Assembly (NCBI GenBank): GCA_002382735.1
Contig: DFZN01000031.1
Location: forward strand, 1 to 64,000
Source: a bacterium UBP11_UBA4055
Lineage (GTDB): Bacteria > UBA4055
Length of the DNA stretch: 64,000 bases
Direction of reading: 5' to 3'
How positions within the stretch are numbered: position 1 is the first letter of the stretch; each line of letters opens with the position of its first letter. Position numbers and translations under genes: made by a program. Below the pieces are notes generated by a model. That model was not told the origin of the DNA and ran no database searches. It worked only from the letters and a program-made list of their open reading frames with translations. This document shows, piece after piece, positions 24,405 to 33,615 of this stretch.

Positions 24405-25703
24405 TTACAGTGACCCGCCGCTCGTCATCATCTTGAAGAGCTCCTGATTCGTGTCTGTCTGATTTATCTTCTCTTTCATGAATTTCATAGATTCTACATT
24501 CGTCATCGGAGCGAGCATTTTTCTCAAGATCCAGATCTTGTTAAGAGTGAGTGTTTCAAGCAGCAGCTCCTCTTTTCTCGTTCCTGATTTGTTGATATCA
24601 ATAGCGGGATATATTCTCATCTCGGCGAGCCTTCTGTCGAGAACGAGCTCCAGGTTTCCTGTTCCCTTGAACTCCTCGAAGATCACCTCATCCATCCTGC
24701 TGCCTGTGTCAACAAGCGCCGTCGCGATTATCGTCAGGCTTCCGCCCTCCTCGATGTTCCTCGCGGCGCCGTAGAACCGCTTGGGTTCATAAAGCGCGTT
24801 CGCGTCCACACCGCCGGAAAGTATCCTGCCGCTGTGCGGCGCGGCGGCGTTATACGCTCTTGCCAGCCTGGTTATGCTGTCCAACAGGATCACGACATCC
24901 TTGCCGTACTCAACTTCCCTTTTTGCTTTGTCGAGCACCATACGGGCAACAGAGATGTGCTTTTCTGGTTTCTCGTCAAAGGTCGAGAATATCACTTCGC
25001 CTTTAATGCTCCTCTGCATCTCGGTAACCTCCTCAGGCCTTTCATCAACAAGGAGCATCATTATCTTCGCATCGGGATGATTTTCAGCTATCGCGTTTGC
25101 TATCTGACGCATGATAGTAGTCTTACCGGCCTTCGGCGGCGAAACAATGAGAGCCCTCTGCCCTTTTCCTAACGGCGAGAACAGATCAAGTATCCTTAAT
25201 GTCTCGTTTTCATAGCCGAATTTTTTATTCTCGAGCTTAAACCTGTCGTTCGGATGGAGCGGCGTGAGGTTCTCGAACATTATGATCTTCTTGATATATT
25301 CGGGATCGGCATCGTTCACAGAATCGATCTTCAGAAGCGCGAAATATTTTTCACCTTCCTTGGGAGCCCTTATCTGACCGCTGACATAATGTCCTGTTCT
25401 GAGCCCAAACTTCTTTATCTGCGCGGGAGAAACATAAATATCGTTCTTACCCTGCTGATAGTTCGTGTTGGGCGACCTTAAAAATCCGTACTTGTTGTCC
25501 TTGTCCAGCGCGATTATTTCCAAAAGCCCGTCGCCTTCCAGCATTTCCTCCTCCTGAGTGTTGCCCTCGAGGATCTTGAATATCAGTTCCTGCTTTAACA
25601 GAGTCGCGTAGTCCTCTATTCCGAGTTTGATAGCTATTTCCGTAAGTTCTCTCACGGTCATGCTTTTCAGTGTTTTGAGATCGTATCTCTGTACTTCTTC
25701 CAT
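24405..25703 (-). CDS. rho: Transcription termination factor Rho
   Basis: A 432-residue RNA-dependent ATPase/helicase that ends transcription at unstructured C-rich RNA. The N-terminal Rho_N helices (residues about 8-45) are followed by the RNA-binding CSD fold (GLLEIIALDKDNKYGFLRSP). The P-loop is VSPPKAGKTTIM (about 185-196). Later come VDERPEEVTEMQRSI and TRLARAYNAAAPHSG, with SGGVDANALYEPKRFYGAAR and DEVIFEEFKGTGN. The protein is full length. It sits fifth in the operon, 9 bases after folC and 7 before yfhO. Rho in an operon with pyrG and folC is unusual compared with model species. Confidence 0.96.
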   Translation of the reverse strand: MEEVQRYDLKTLKSMTVRELTEIAIKLGIEDYATLLKQELIFKILEGNTQEEEMLEGDGLLEIIALDKDNKYGFLRSPNTNYQQGKNDIYVSPAQIKKFGLRTGHYVSGQIRAPKEGEKYFALLKIDSVNDADPEYIKKIIMFENLTPLHPNDRFKLENKKFGYENETLRILDLFSPLGKGQRALIVSPPKAGKTTIMRQIANAIAENHPDAKIMMLLVDERPEEVTEMQRSIKGEVIFSTFDEKPEKHISVARMVLDKAKREVEYGKDVVILLDSITRLARAYNAAAPHSGRILSGGVDANALYEPKRFYGAARNIEEGGSLTIIATALVDTGSRMDEVIFEEFKGTGNLELVLDRRLAEMRIYPAIDINKSGTRKEELLLETLTLNKIWILRKMLAPMTNVESMKFMKEKINQTDTNQELFKMMTSGGSL

Positions 25704-25712
25704 GGTGTATCC

Positions 25713-26972
25713 TTATTTTAATTTAATTTTATCCAACAAATCACCGATAAGGAAATGCGATCCCGTGATCACGATCATATCTCCTTCACTATAATTCCTA
25801 ACGGCTTCACTGTAGGCTTCGGCCGGATCCTTAAAAAATCCTGCATCCATGTCAATTTTCAGATTTTTAATGTTTTTGACGGCTTCGATATCGAGTGCTC
25901 TTTTATTATCCGCCTGTGTGAAATATTTCCTGGCGTTGAATCCCGATACCATTCTGATGATCTTTTCATAATCTTTATCCCTGACCGTACCGAATATAAG
26001 ATGTATTCTCCTGCGTCCCAAATTCTCAAGCTCTTTTTTGAGAGCCCTGAGGCCCTGCATATTGTGCGCGGCATCTATCATCACGAAAGGATCTTGCGAG
26101 ACCGTCTGCATTCTTCCTTTTACTGATACGGATGAAAGAGCTGAACCGACTTTTTGAGGATCGAGTTTTAGCTTGCCGGATATCACCTTCAGAGCTGTAA
26201 CGGCAGTCCTCAGATTCTCCTTCTGATATCTTCCTTTCAGATCCACTTTCGAATGTAATGGCGTTCCTTTAAAATGAAAGTCCATGATCAGTCCTGCATC
26301 TTCATACTTGAAACAGAATTTTTTCTTATCCGTAAATATGATCTGTGAACCTTTTTTTTCTGCGGCTCTTCTGAAAAGCCGGCGGACAGACCTTTTATCA
26401 GTATTGACGACGACGGGCACACCCGCTTTTATTATCCCTGATTTCTCGCGGGCTATTTCCACAATGGAATTCCCCAGCTGCTTCTGGTGATCAAGATCGA
26501 TACCTGTTATGACAGAAACCAGCGGATTTAAAATGTTAGTTGAGTCGAGCCTTCCCCCCAGCCCGGTCTCAATAACCGCGACATCTGTTTTTTTAGCGAG
26601 AAAATATCTGACAGCTATGGCTGTATTAGCCTCAAAAAAAGTGCAGTTGAATTTCTCGATACCCTCCTTAAAAAAGCTGATGTACTCTGAAATGTCCGCA
26701 TCGCTTATCTCCTCGTTATCTATCCTGATCCTCTCATTGAACCTCTGAATGTGCGGCGAAGTGAACAAGCCGGTCCTGTAGCCGTTCGATCTCAGAACCT
26801 CGGCAATAATGTTTGCCGCAGAACCCTTTCCGTTCGTGCCTGCGATATGAATGACGGTCAGCTTACTAAAATCTGTTTTCGTATATTCCATCAGGTCCAA
26901 AATGTTCTTAAGCCCCAGCTTCATGCCGAACATTCCCCTGTCGAAAAGATATTGTATCTCTTTACTTATCAA
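25713..26972 (-). CDS. folC: Folylpolyglutamate/dihydrofolate synthase
   Basis: A 419-residue Mur-ligase-type enzyme that adds glutamate to folates (and perhaps to dihydropteroate). The P-loop AGTNGKGSAANI is at about residues 44-55. FTSPHIQRFNERI, VIETGLGGRLDSTN and ITGIDLDHQKQLG follow in the expected order. The C-terminal domain has IDAAHNMQGL and ITGSHFLIGDLLD. It starts at 26972, 6 bases after pyrG, and stops 9 bases before rho. Nothing seems missing. Confidence 0.94.
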   Translation of the reverse strand: MISKEIQYLFDRGMFGMKLGLKNILDLMEYTKTDFSKLTVIHIAGTNGKGSAANIIAEVLRSNGYRTGLFTSPHIQRFNERIRIDNEEISDADISEYISFFKEGIEKFNCTFFEANTAIAVRYFLAKKTDVAVIETGLGGRLDSTNILNPLVSVITGIDLDHQKQLGNSIVEIAREKSGIIKAGVPVVVNTDKRSVRRLFRRAAEKKGSQIIFTDKKKFCFKYEDAGLIMDFHFKGTPLHSKVDLKGRYQKENLRTAVTALKVISGKLKLDPQKVGSALSSVSVKGRMQTVSQDPFVMIDAAHNMQGLRALKKELENLGRRRIHLIFGTVRDKDYEKIIRMVSGFNARKYFTQADNKRALDIEAVKNIKNLKIDMDAGFFKDPAEAYSEAVRNYSEGDMIVITGSHFLIGDLLDKIKLK

Positions 26973-26978
26973 TTTTTT

Positions 26979-28595
26979 CTACTTCTGATAATTTAATGAC
27001 GCTTTTACGAAGTCCCTGAAAAGAGGATGAGCGTTCGTCAGCCTGGACTTAAGTTCGGGATGATACTGGACTCCCACGAACCAGGGATGATCGGGCAGCT
27101 CTACGGCTTCTACGAGATTGAGCTGTTTATTCCTACCTGAGAGGATGAGTCCGCAATCTTCGAGAGTGCCTATATAGTCGTTATTGACCTCAAATCTGTG
27201 CCTGTGTCTTTCTGATATGTTCGTCGATCGGTAGGCATTGTACATGTTTGTTCCCTTCTCGATCTCACATTCATACGATCCGAGCCTCATTGTCCCGCCT
27301 TTCTTCTTGATCTTTTTCTGATCTGACATCAGGTCGATCACAGGATACTTGAGCTTTCTAGCGAACTCGGTGGAATTGGCGTTCTTCATTCCGCCCACAT
27401 TCCTGGCGAACTCGATGACCATGCACTGCATTCCAAGACATATCCCGAAGAAAGGTATCCTGTTCTCCCTTGCGTATTTTACGGCAAGGAGTTTACCCTC
27501 GATACCTCTGTCGCCGAAACCGCCGGGTACAAGAATACCTGAAACATCCGAAAGTATATCACCGGGTCCGTTATGCTCCACATCCTCGCTGTTCACCCAT
27601 TTGATCTCAACTTTGGCCCTGTTCTCGCTTCCTGCATGAATGAAAGCCTCGATTATGCTCTTGTATGAATCTTTTAGCCCGATATATTTACCCACGATCG
27701 CTATTTTAACGGTGTGAACGGGATTTTTAACATACTTGACATATTTTTTCCACTGCTCAAGATCTGCCTGTGGAGCTTCTATCCCAAGCTTTTCGCAAAT
27801 AATATCGTCAAGTTTGTTGTTATTATATTCTATCGGAACCTGATATATAGTTGACTGGTCCTTCGCCTCAATTACGCACTTTTTGTCAACATTGCAGAAA
27901 AGGGCGATCTTCTCCTTTGCACTTTTCGGCACGGTCTGTTCAGTTCTGGTAACGAGAATATCAGGCTGTATCCCCATCTCGAGAAGGTTCTTGACGGAAT
28001 GCTGTGTCGGCTTTGTTTTCAGTTCGCCTGCCGCAGCTATATAAGGTATATATGTTAAATGGATGTATAGAGTATTATGTATCCCTGCATCGAACTTGAA
28101 CTGTCTTATCGCCTCAATGAACGGGAGACTTTCAATATCACCTACCGTTCCGCCTATCTCGACAATGAGAACATCGAGCTTATTTTCGTCAGCGACCCTG
28201 CGGATCCTTTCCTTGATCTCGTTGGTTATGTGAGGAATTACCTGAACAGTTCCTCCGAGGTAATCGCCCCTCCTTTCTTTCGCCAGGACATTTTCGTATA
28301 TCTGTCCGGCAGTGGCGTTGTTCAGCTTTGACATATTCACATCGATAAATCTTTCATAGTGGCCCAGGTCAAGATCTGTCTCCGCACCGTCCTCGGTAAC
28401 ATAAACTTCACCGTGCTGGAAAGGGGACATTGTACCCGGATCCAGATTAAGGTACGGGTCAAGCTTCAATATTGATATATTAAGGCCTCTCTGCTTAAGA
28501 AGAAGACCTATACTTGCTGCGGTGATCCCTTTGCCGAGAGCGGATACTACGCCTCCTGTTACAAATATGAATTTGGCGTCTGTTTTTTTGGCCAT
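26979..28595 (-). CDS. pyrG: CTP synthase
   Basis: A 538-residue enzyme that makes CTP from UTP, glutamine and ATP. The N-terminal synthetase domain has FVTGGVVSALGKGITAAS, the DPYLNLDPGTMSPFQHGEVY region and EIGGTVGDIESLPFIEA. The C-terminal glutamine amidotransferase has the nucleophile in FFGICLGMQC (about residue 382) and the His-Glu pair in VQYHPELKSR. It lies 24 bases after mutS. Its place next to kdsD is notable because CMP-Kdo synthesis uses CTP, but the genes also serve general metabolism. Confidence 0.97.
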   Translation of the reverse strand: MAKKTDAKFIFVTGGVVSALGKGITAASIGLLLKQRGLNISILKLDPYLNLDPGTMSPFQHGEVYVTEDGAETDLDLGHYERFIDVNMSKLNNATAGQIYENVLAKERRGDYLGGTVQVIPHITNEIKERIRRVADENKLDVLIVEIGGTVGDIESLPFIEAIRQFKFDAGIHNTLYIHLTYIPYIAAAGELKTKPTQHSVKNLLEMGIQPDILVTRTEQTVPKSAKEKIALFCNVDKKCVIEAKDQSTIYQVPIEYNNNKLDDIICEKLGIEAPQADLEQWKKYVKYVKNPVHTVKIAIVGKYIGLKDSYKSIIEAFIHAGSENRAKVEIKWVNSEDVEHNGPGDILSDVSGILVPGGFGDRGIEGKLLAVKYARENRIPFFGICLGMQCMVIEFARNVGGMKNANSTEFARKLKYPVIDLMSDQKKIKKKGGTMRLGSYECEIEKGTNMYNAYRSTNISERHRHRFEVNNDYIGTLEDCGLILSGRNKQLNLVEAVELPDHPWFVGVQYHPELKSRLTNAHPLFRDFVKASLNYQK

Positions 28596-28619
28596 TTCAT
28601 TCTCCTCACTCTATTTTAA

Positions 28620-31226
28620 TTATAAAAGTTCCTGAAGTCTCTTCAGTATCCCGATAGCTTCAACGGGCGTCGTATTGTCTATATCTGTTTTTTTCAGTTC
28701 TTCCCTTATCATGTCGTTCTCGATACTGAACAGGCTCAACTGGATTCCGGGATCACTGGTGTTTTTATCCAAAGCTATAACAGGCTTTGAATCGGGTGTG
28801 AGTTCATTTTCCTCGAGATTATTGAGAATGACACGGGCCCGTTCAAGAACCTTATTCGGGATGCCGGCCAGTTTGGCCACATAAATCCCGTAGCTGCTGT
28901 CAGCTCCTCCCTCGACTATTTTACGCATGAAGATCACTTCGTCTTTATGTTCCCTTACGCTGGCATGATAATTTTTCACTCCGGAGCATATCCTTTCAAT
29001 ATCTGTCAGTTCGTGATAATGCGTAGCGAAAAGCGTCCTTGATCTCAGAGAAGGTTCGTTGTGAATGTATTCGATTATTGCCCATGCCAGGCTCAGACCG
29101 TCGAAGGTCGCAGTGCCTCTACCCACTTCGTCCAGTATTATCAGGCTGTCGCCGGTCGCATTGTTGAGGATATTCGCGGTCTCGTTCATCTCGACCAGAA
29201 AAGTACTCTCTCCTGCGCTCAGATTATCCGAAGCTCCGACTCTTGTGAATATCCTGTCCGCCATCCCGATAACAGCTTTATCCGCAGGCACAAAACTGCC
29301 TGCCTGAGCCAGCAGCACGATAAGTGCTGTCTGCCTAAGGTAAGTCGATTTTCCGGACATGTTCGGACCGGTAATGATAAGTATGTTCTTCTCTTCGGTG
29401 ACCGTGAGATCGTTCGGTATGTAGTCTTTTCCCGGCCCCAGATTCAGCTCTACCGCGGGATGCCTGCCGTTCTTTATGATAATTTCCCTCCTTTCCGAGA
29501 AGGAAGGTCTGGTATAATTGTTGACTTCGGCAGTAGCGGCGAAAGAGTTTAGACAGTCCAGTACCGCTATAACTGAGGAATTGCTCTTGATGGCTTCCAA
29601 GAATTCTTTTAACCTGTCCAGAATATCTTCGAACAGCTTTCTTTCCATGTCCTCTATCTTTTCATCGGCATTGAGTATCTTGTCCTCGAACTCCTTCAAC
29701 TCCTGATTTATGAACCGTTCAGAGTTGACAAGCGTCTGTTTTCTGATAAATTCCGCCGGGATCATCTCAGAATATTTCTTTGTCACTTCAAAATAGTAAC
29801 CGAACACCTTGTTGTAGCTTATTCTGAGAGTGGGAATGTTCAGCTCCGACTTTATCCTTTCCGAAAGCTCAAGAAGTTTTTCTTTGCCGTGATCGATTAT
29901 TTCATAAAGTTCGTCAAGTTCGCTTGACCATCCTTTTCTTACAAATCTCTTTTCTTTTAAACTGATATCGCCCGACTCTTCGATCGATCTTTCGATTATA
30001 CTGACACAGCCTTCGCATGATACGAATCCCCCTTCAAGCTCCTTTAGGTACGGGGAATCGATCTCATTCATGCAGTTTCTTATCACGGAAACTGTCAGGA
30101 GAGACTTTTTTAGACGGATAAGTTCGTCAGGTCTTACCTTTTCGGCGCTGATCTTGCCCGCTAGCCTTTCAATATCGGCCATCTCAGAAAGATGATCCGA
30201 AATCTTTTTTCTGCCGTGCTTCTCTTTGATCAGGGTTTCTGTTATTTCAAGTCTTTTATTTATCTCTTCCTTATCCCTAAGAGGTCTTGTCAGCCATTTT
30301 CTTAACAGCCTTGCGCCCATTGGAGTTCTTGTCCTGTTCATTACTGCGTAAAGAGTAGCGTTCTTATCGCCGTCATAATTTAAAGGTTCAAGTATCTCCA
30401 GATTCCTTCTTGTTCTGTAGTCGATAGAGCATATATCTTTATCACTGTACCTTTTCAGCTTTTCGAGATGAGAAAAACCCGATTTCAGGTTATCGGAAAG
30501 ATATTCGAGCAGAACTCCGGCACAAACTACGGACGCATCCGTATCTTTGAACCCTAGAGAAGAAATGCTCGCTATGCCGTAGTGTTCCTTCAGCCGTGAA
30601 GCTGACACTTCCGGAACGAACTTGTGTTCACTTAAACGAGTCACTGTCCTTCTGCCGGCGTCATGATCTTCTTCAAGTGAAGACGGGACGAGCAGTTCGG
30701 AAGGATCGAACATCATTATCAATTCTTTCAGAGCCGTTTCGTTATCGGGGTCACATGCGATAAATTCTCCTGTTGAAATATCCGCAGCCGCAAACCCGGG
30801 TTTCTTTCCTTCTTCATAATTTATGCAGGCTATGTAATTATTCGAGTTCCTGTCTATCATTTCGTCGGATATAGCTGTACCGGCAGTTATTATATCTGTA
30901 ATATCTCTTTTAACTATTCCTTTGGCATTCTTGGGATTTTCGGTCTGATCGCAGACGGCCACTTTGTATCCGGCTTTGACCATTTTTGAGAGATAGTTAT
31001 TCAGCTGATGATGCGGAAATCCTGCCAGAGGAATCTCGACCCCCATATGTTTTCCCCTTGTTGTAAGAGTCAGGTTGAGAACTTTGCTTGCCGTTTTTGC
31101 GTCTTCAAAGAACATCTCGTAAAAGTCTCCCAGCCTGTAAAATAAAACATGCCCGGGATTTCTGTTCTTTATCTCCTTGTATTGGATCATCATCGGGGTG
31201 AGTGTGTCTGAGTTTTTTTTCTTCAT
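28620..31226 (-). CDS. mutS: DNA mismatch repair protein MutS
   Basis: An 868-residue MutS that recognises base mismatches and small loops. The mismatch-contacting Phe-x-Glu is in LGDFYEMFFEDA (about 32-43). The lever/clamp region follows, then the ATPase: GPNMSGKST (about residue 622), the STFLVEMNETANIL signature, LDEVGRGTATFDG and FATHYHELTD. The C-terminal helical dimerisation part, with a helix-turn-helix-like end, is present. It starts at 31226, 13 bases after kdsD. No MutL is in the window. Confidence 0.97.
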   Translation of the reverse strand: MKKKNSDTLTPMMIQYKEIKNRNPGHVLFYRLGDFYEMFFEDAKTASKVLNLTLTTRGKHMGVEIPLAGFPHHQLNNYLSKMVKAGYKVAVCDQTENPKNAKGIVKRDITDIITAGTAISDEMIDRNSNNYIACINYEEGKKPGFAAADISTGEFIACDPDNETALKELIMMFDPSELLVPSSLEEDHDAGRRTVTRLSEHKFVPEVSASRLKEHYGIASISSLGFKDTDASVVCAGVLLEYLSDNLKSGFSHLEKLKRYSDKDICSIDYRTRRNLEILEPLNYDGDKNATLYAVMNRTRTPMGARLLRKWLTRPLRDKEEINKRLEITETLIKEKHGRKKISDHLSEMADIERLAGKISAEKVRPDELIRLKKSLLTVSVIRNCMNEIDSPYLKELEGGFVSCEGCVSIIERSIEESGDISLKEKRFVRKGWSSELDELYEIIDHGKEKLLELSERIKSELNIPTLRISYNKVFGYYFEVTKKYSEMIPAEFIRKQTLVNSERFINQELKEFEDKILNADEKIEDMERKLFEDILDRLKEFLEAIKSNSSVIAVLDCLNSFAATAEVNNYTRPSFSERREIIIKNGRHPAVELNLGPGKDYIPNDLTVTEEKNILIITGPNMSGKSTYLRQTALIVLLAQAGSFVPADKAVIGMADRIFTRVGASDNLSAGESTFLVEMNETANILNNATGDSLIILDEVGRGTATFDGLSLAWAIIEYIHNEPSLRSRTLFATHYHELTDIERICSGVKNYHASVREHKDEVIFMRKIVEGGADSSYGIYVAKLAGIPNKVLERARVILNNLEENELTPDSKPVIALDKNTSDPGIQLSLFSIENDMIREELKKTDIDNTTPVEAIGILKRLQELL

Positions 31227-31239
31227 TACCTGAATGTAT

Positions 31240-32214
31240 TTATAGTCCGGATTTCAACAGATCATGCAGCTTGATCAATCCCGCCAGTTTCGATCCTTTG
31301 AGTACCGGCATAACGCTGAAGCTGCCGCTGGACCTCATGATCTTAAGAGCATCGTAGGCCAGTGTTTCGTATTCAATCGTCTTCGGGTCAGGTGTCATGA
31401 TCTCTTTCGCTGTCAGTTTTTCGATATTAGTGTATTTTGTGAGTATTCTCTTGATATCGCCGTCGCTGATTATGCCTTTGAGCTTACCTTTATGAACAAT
31501 CATTGCCGCCCCAAGGTTCCTGTCGCTCATCTTGATAAGTATTTCCCTGAACACCGTGTCCTCGTCGCAAACTGCGATGTCTTTGACCGGGTGAACAAAA
31601 TCTGAAACCTTAAGCAGCAGTCTTTTCCCCAATGTTCCGCCGGGATGAGACATGGCGAAATCCTCTTCTTTGAATTCTTTCAGCTGTGAAAGTACCGTGG
31701 ATACCGCATCTCCTATCACGAGTGCCGCAGTAGAACTTGAAGTTGGAGCGAGATTCAGCGAGCAAGCTTCCTTTTCCACATGGGCATTAAGTACTGCATG
31801 GGAATTTTTTGCGAGAGTTGAGTTCACATTGCCTGTAATAGCTACGATCCTGCACCCTTTTTTCTTGATGACAGGCAGCATCGCGACGATCTCGTCCGAC
31901 TCTCCGCTTTTGCCCAGTATTATGATTATGTCACGCTCCTCGACCACGCCGAGGTCGCCGTGAAGTGCTTCCGCCGGATGCATATATATCGCAAGAGTAC
32001 CTGTAGAACATAAAGTCGCCGCGATCTTTCTGCCGATCAACCCGGATTTACCCATTCCCGAAACTATGACCTTGCCTTTGCACTCAAGGATCATCTTGAT
32101 GGCCTTATAAAACTCGGTATCAACATTTGACGATACTTTTTTAAGCTCTCTGATCTCGATCTCAAAAACATTTTTAACTAAACGAATTATTTCTTTTTCC
32201 GGATGCATTTTCAT
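31240..32214 (-). CDS. kdsD: Arabinose-5-phosphate isomerase (KpsF/GutQ/KdsD)
   Basis: A 324-residue protein with a sugar-isomerase (SIS) domain (residues about 30-170) followed by two CBS domains (about 205-260 and 270-322). Signatures are GMGKSGLIGRKIAATLCSTG, MHPAEALHGDLGVV, LGKSGESDEIVAMLP and MSHPGGTLGKRLL. It converts ribulose-5-phosphate to arabinose-5-phosphate, the first step to Kdo of lipopolysaccharide. The second step genes are not in the window, but waaA, which uses Kdo, lies at 38.2 kb. It is the first gene of the operon from promoter 32271-32299. Confidence 0.94.
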   Translation of the reverse strand: MKMHPEKEIIRLVKNVFEIEIRELKKVSSNVDTEFYKAIKMILECKGKVIVSGMGKSGLIGRKIAATLCSTGTLAIYMHPAEALHGDLGVVEERDIIIILGKSGESDEIVAMLPVIKKKGCRIVAITGNVNSTLAKNSHAVLNAHVEKEACSLNLAPTSSSTAALVIGDAVSTVLSQLKEFKEEDFAMSHPGGTLGKRLLLKVSDFVHPVKDIAVCDEDTVFREILIKMSDRNLGAAMIVHKGKLKGIISDGDIKRILTKYTNIEKLTAKEIMTPDPKTIEYETLAYDALKIMRSSGSFSVMPVLKGSKLAGLIKLHDLLKSGL

Positions 32215-32270
32215 TGTGATTTACCCAAAAATTAGGAGCAGTATTTTCAGCATTTTGATGATACGGTTAA

Positions 32271-32299
32271 ATAATAAGGATATTGAAGTTCAAAGTCAA
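32271..32299 (-). promoter_or_regulatory. Promoter for the kdsD-mutS-pyrG-folC-rho-yfhO-hppA operon
   Basis: On the minus strand TTGACT (32299-32294), 17-base spacer, TATTAT (32276-32271). The start near 32264 leaves a leader of about 50 bases. All seven genes downstream are spaced by 24 bases or less, so the transcript probably runs to the terminator at 19738-19765. Confidence 0.75.
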
Positions 32300-32387
32300 G
32301 TCATATTCAGAATTATTTTGCATTAATTTTTAATATCTTTTACCGTGAATTAATCGTATATTGCGCCAAAATCAAAAGGATAAATGT

Positions 32388-33611
32388 ATGCCTTCATTCA
32401 ACAGCTTCGAAAAATACAGATATTTCGACAAGAACATTTTCTTCACATTCTGGCAGAATACGGTTTTCGGTTCAAACGATCCTGACAAACTTGACCCTTT
32501 AAAGAAAAGATCGGAAACCGATAAACTTAGGGACAGGATAAAGAAGCTGTGGCTGTCTTTCAATGAGAACAGAGAGGATTTCAGAAGAAAGTACTCCGAC
32601 ACAAAAAAATTCATAAATGCTTATATTTCCTCTTTTTACCTGCCTAATATTCAAAGGATATATTCCATACTCATGCAGAAGCAGAACCTGAAAGAGATCG
32701 TGAGCAGTTTCGAAAATGCCGGAGAGGAATTCGTTATTATGGATTTCGGGGCAGGTCCGATGAGCGCTTCTTTTGCGCTTCTGCTTGTCCTTGACCATGC
32801 CGGAGTTGACATGAGGTCGAAAAAGATCAGGGTCATTACTGTTGAAAGATCGTCGAATATGATCTCGACCGGGCTTGATATGATCAGGGCGGGTTTTCCT
32901 TCGGGACCGGAGTTCCTACACGAAAATTTCACCTCTCCTCTGAAAGCAGAGCGAAAGTGCGACATTATATTGTGCGCCAATGTCTTCAACGAGATCCCTG
33001 AAAAGCACCGATCATCAAATTTGGAGGATCTGCTTTCTCTTTCGAAGGGTCTCATACTGATCACTGAACCCGGGCAGGAAGTTCATTCGAAAGCACTGTC
33101 TTCCCTCAGGAATCAACTGATAGAGAACTCCGCACATTCTTTTAGTGTAATATCGCCGTGCACTCATTCTGCAAAATGCCCTCTTTCATCCGAAAGTGAC
33201 AGGCAGGACTGGTGCTGGTTCTCAACGGAATGGAGAGTGCCTGAGCAGGCTGCTTTTATTGATAAGATAACCGGCCTTGACCACAGACAACTGAATTATT
33301 CCTACCTCTTTATAAGTACCTCAAGTTTATCTCATCCTGAAAACATGTACAGAGTTATATCGGATATAATCATGCCCGTCAGAAGAGGCAACAGGAACAG
33401 GTTCGAGAACTGGATGAGGAGCAATATAATAGAAGGTAACCCTAAGTGCCTCACAAGGGTTTCGGATCAGGATACAGCAAAGATGCTTTTATGCGGCCCT
33501 GAAGGTAAGCTTTGTTCGGCTGTGGGAGGTAAAGGAGCCTTCTCAGGTCTGAAGCGGGGGGATATTGTCTCTTCCGTTCCGCAGAACTCCTGTTTGTGCA
33601 GAGAAAGATGA
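32388..33611 (+). CDS. Rsm22/METTL17-like SAM-dependent methyltransferase-fold protein
   Basis: A 407-residue protein counted from ATG 32388 (AAGGA 7 bases upstream); an upstream in-frame TTG at 32361 is less likely. It shows the SAM-binding FVIMDFGAGPMSASFAL and later LILITEPG. The signature cysteines follow: SPCTHSAKCPLSSES and DWCWFSTEWRVPEQ, as in the Rsm22 family (mitochondrial METTL17), where Cys ligands carry an Fe-S cluster for small-subunit ribosome assembly. Further cysteines near the end (CGPEGKLC, SCLCR) could complete ligation. It probably acts on or beside the ribosome small subunit; catalytic activity is unproven. It converges with the Omp85 gene after a 4-base gap. Confidence 0.82.
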   Translation: MPSFNSFEKYRYFDKNIFFTFWQNTVFGSNDPDKLDPLKKRSETDKLRDRIKKLWLSFNENREDFRRKYSDTKKFINAYISSFYLPNIQRIYSILMQKQNLKEIVSSFENAGEEFVIMDFGAGPMSASFALLLVLDHAGVDMRSKKIRVITVERSSNMISTGLDMIRAGFPSGPEFLHENFTSPLKAERKCDIILCANVFNEIPEKHRSSNLEDLLSLSKGLILITEPGQEVHSKALSSLRNQLIENSAHSFSVISPCTHSAKCPLSSESDRQDWCWFSTEWRVPEQAAFIDKITGLDHRQLNYSYLFISTSSLSHPENMYRVISDIIMPVRRGNRNRFENWMRSNIIEGNPKCLTRVSDQDTAKMLLCGPEGKLCSAVGGKGAFSGLKRGDIVSSVPQNSCLCRER

Positions 33612-33615
33612 TAAT

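Noticed and set aside
29061..29552. 163-codon plus-strand frame within mutS
   Set aside because: Antisense to the MutS ATPase domain; a shadow of the real gene.
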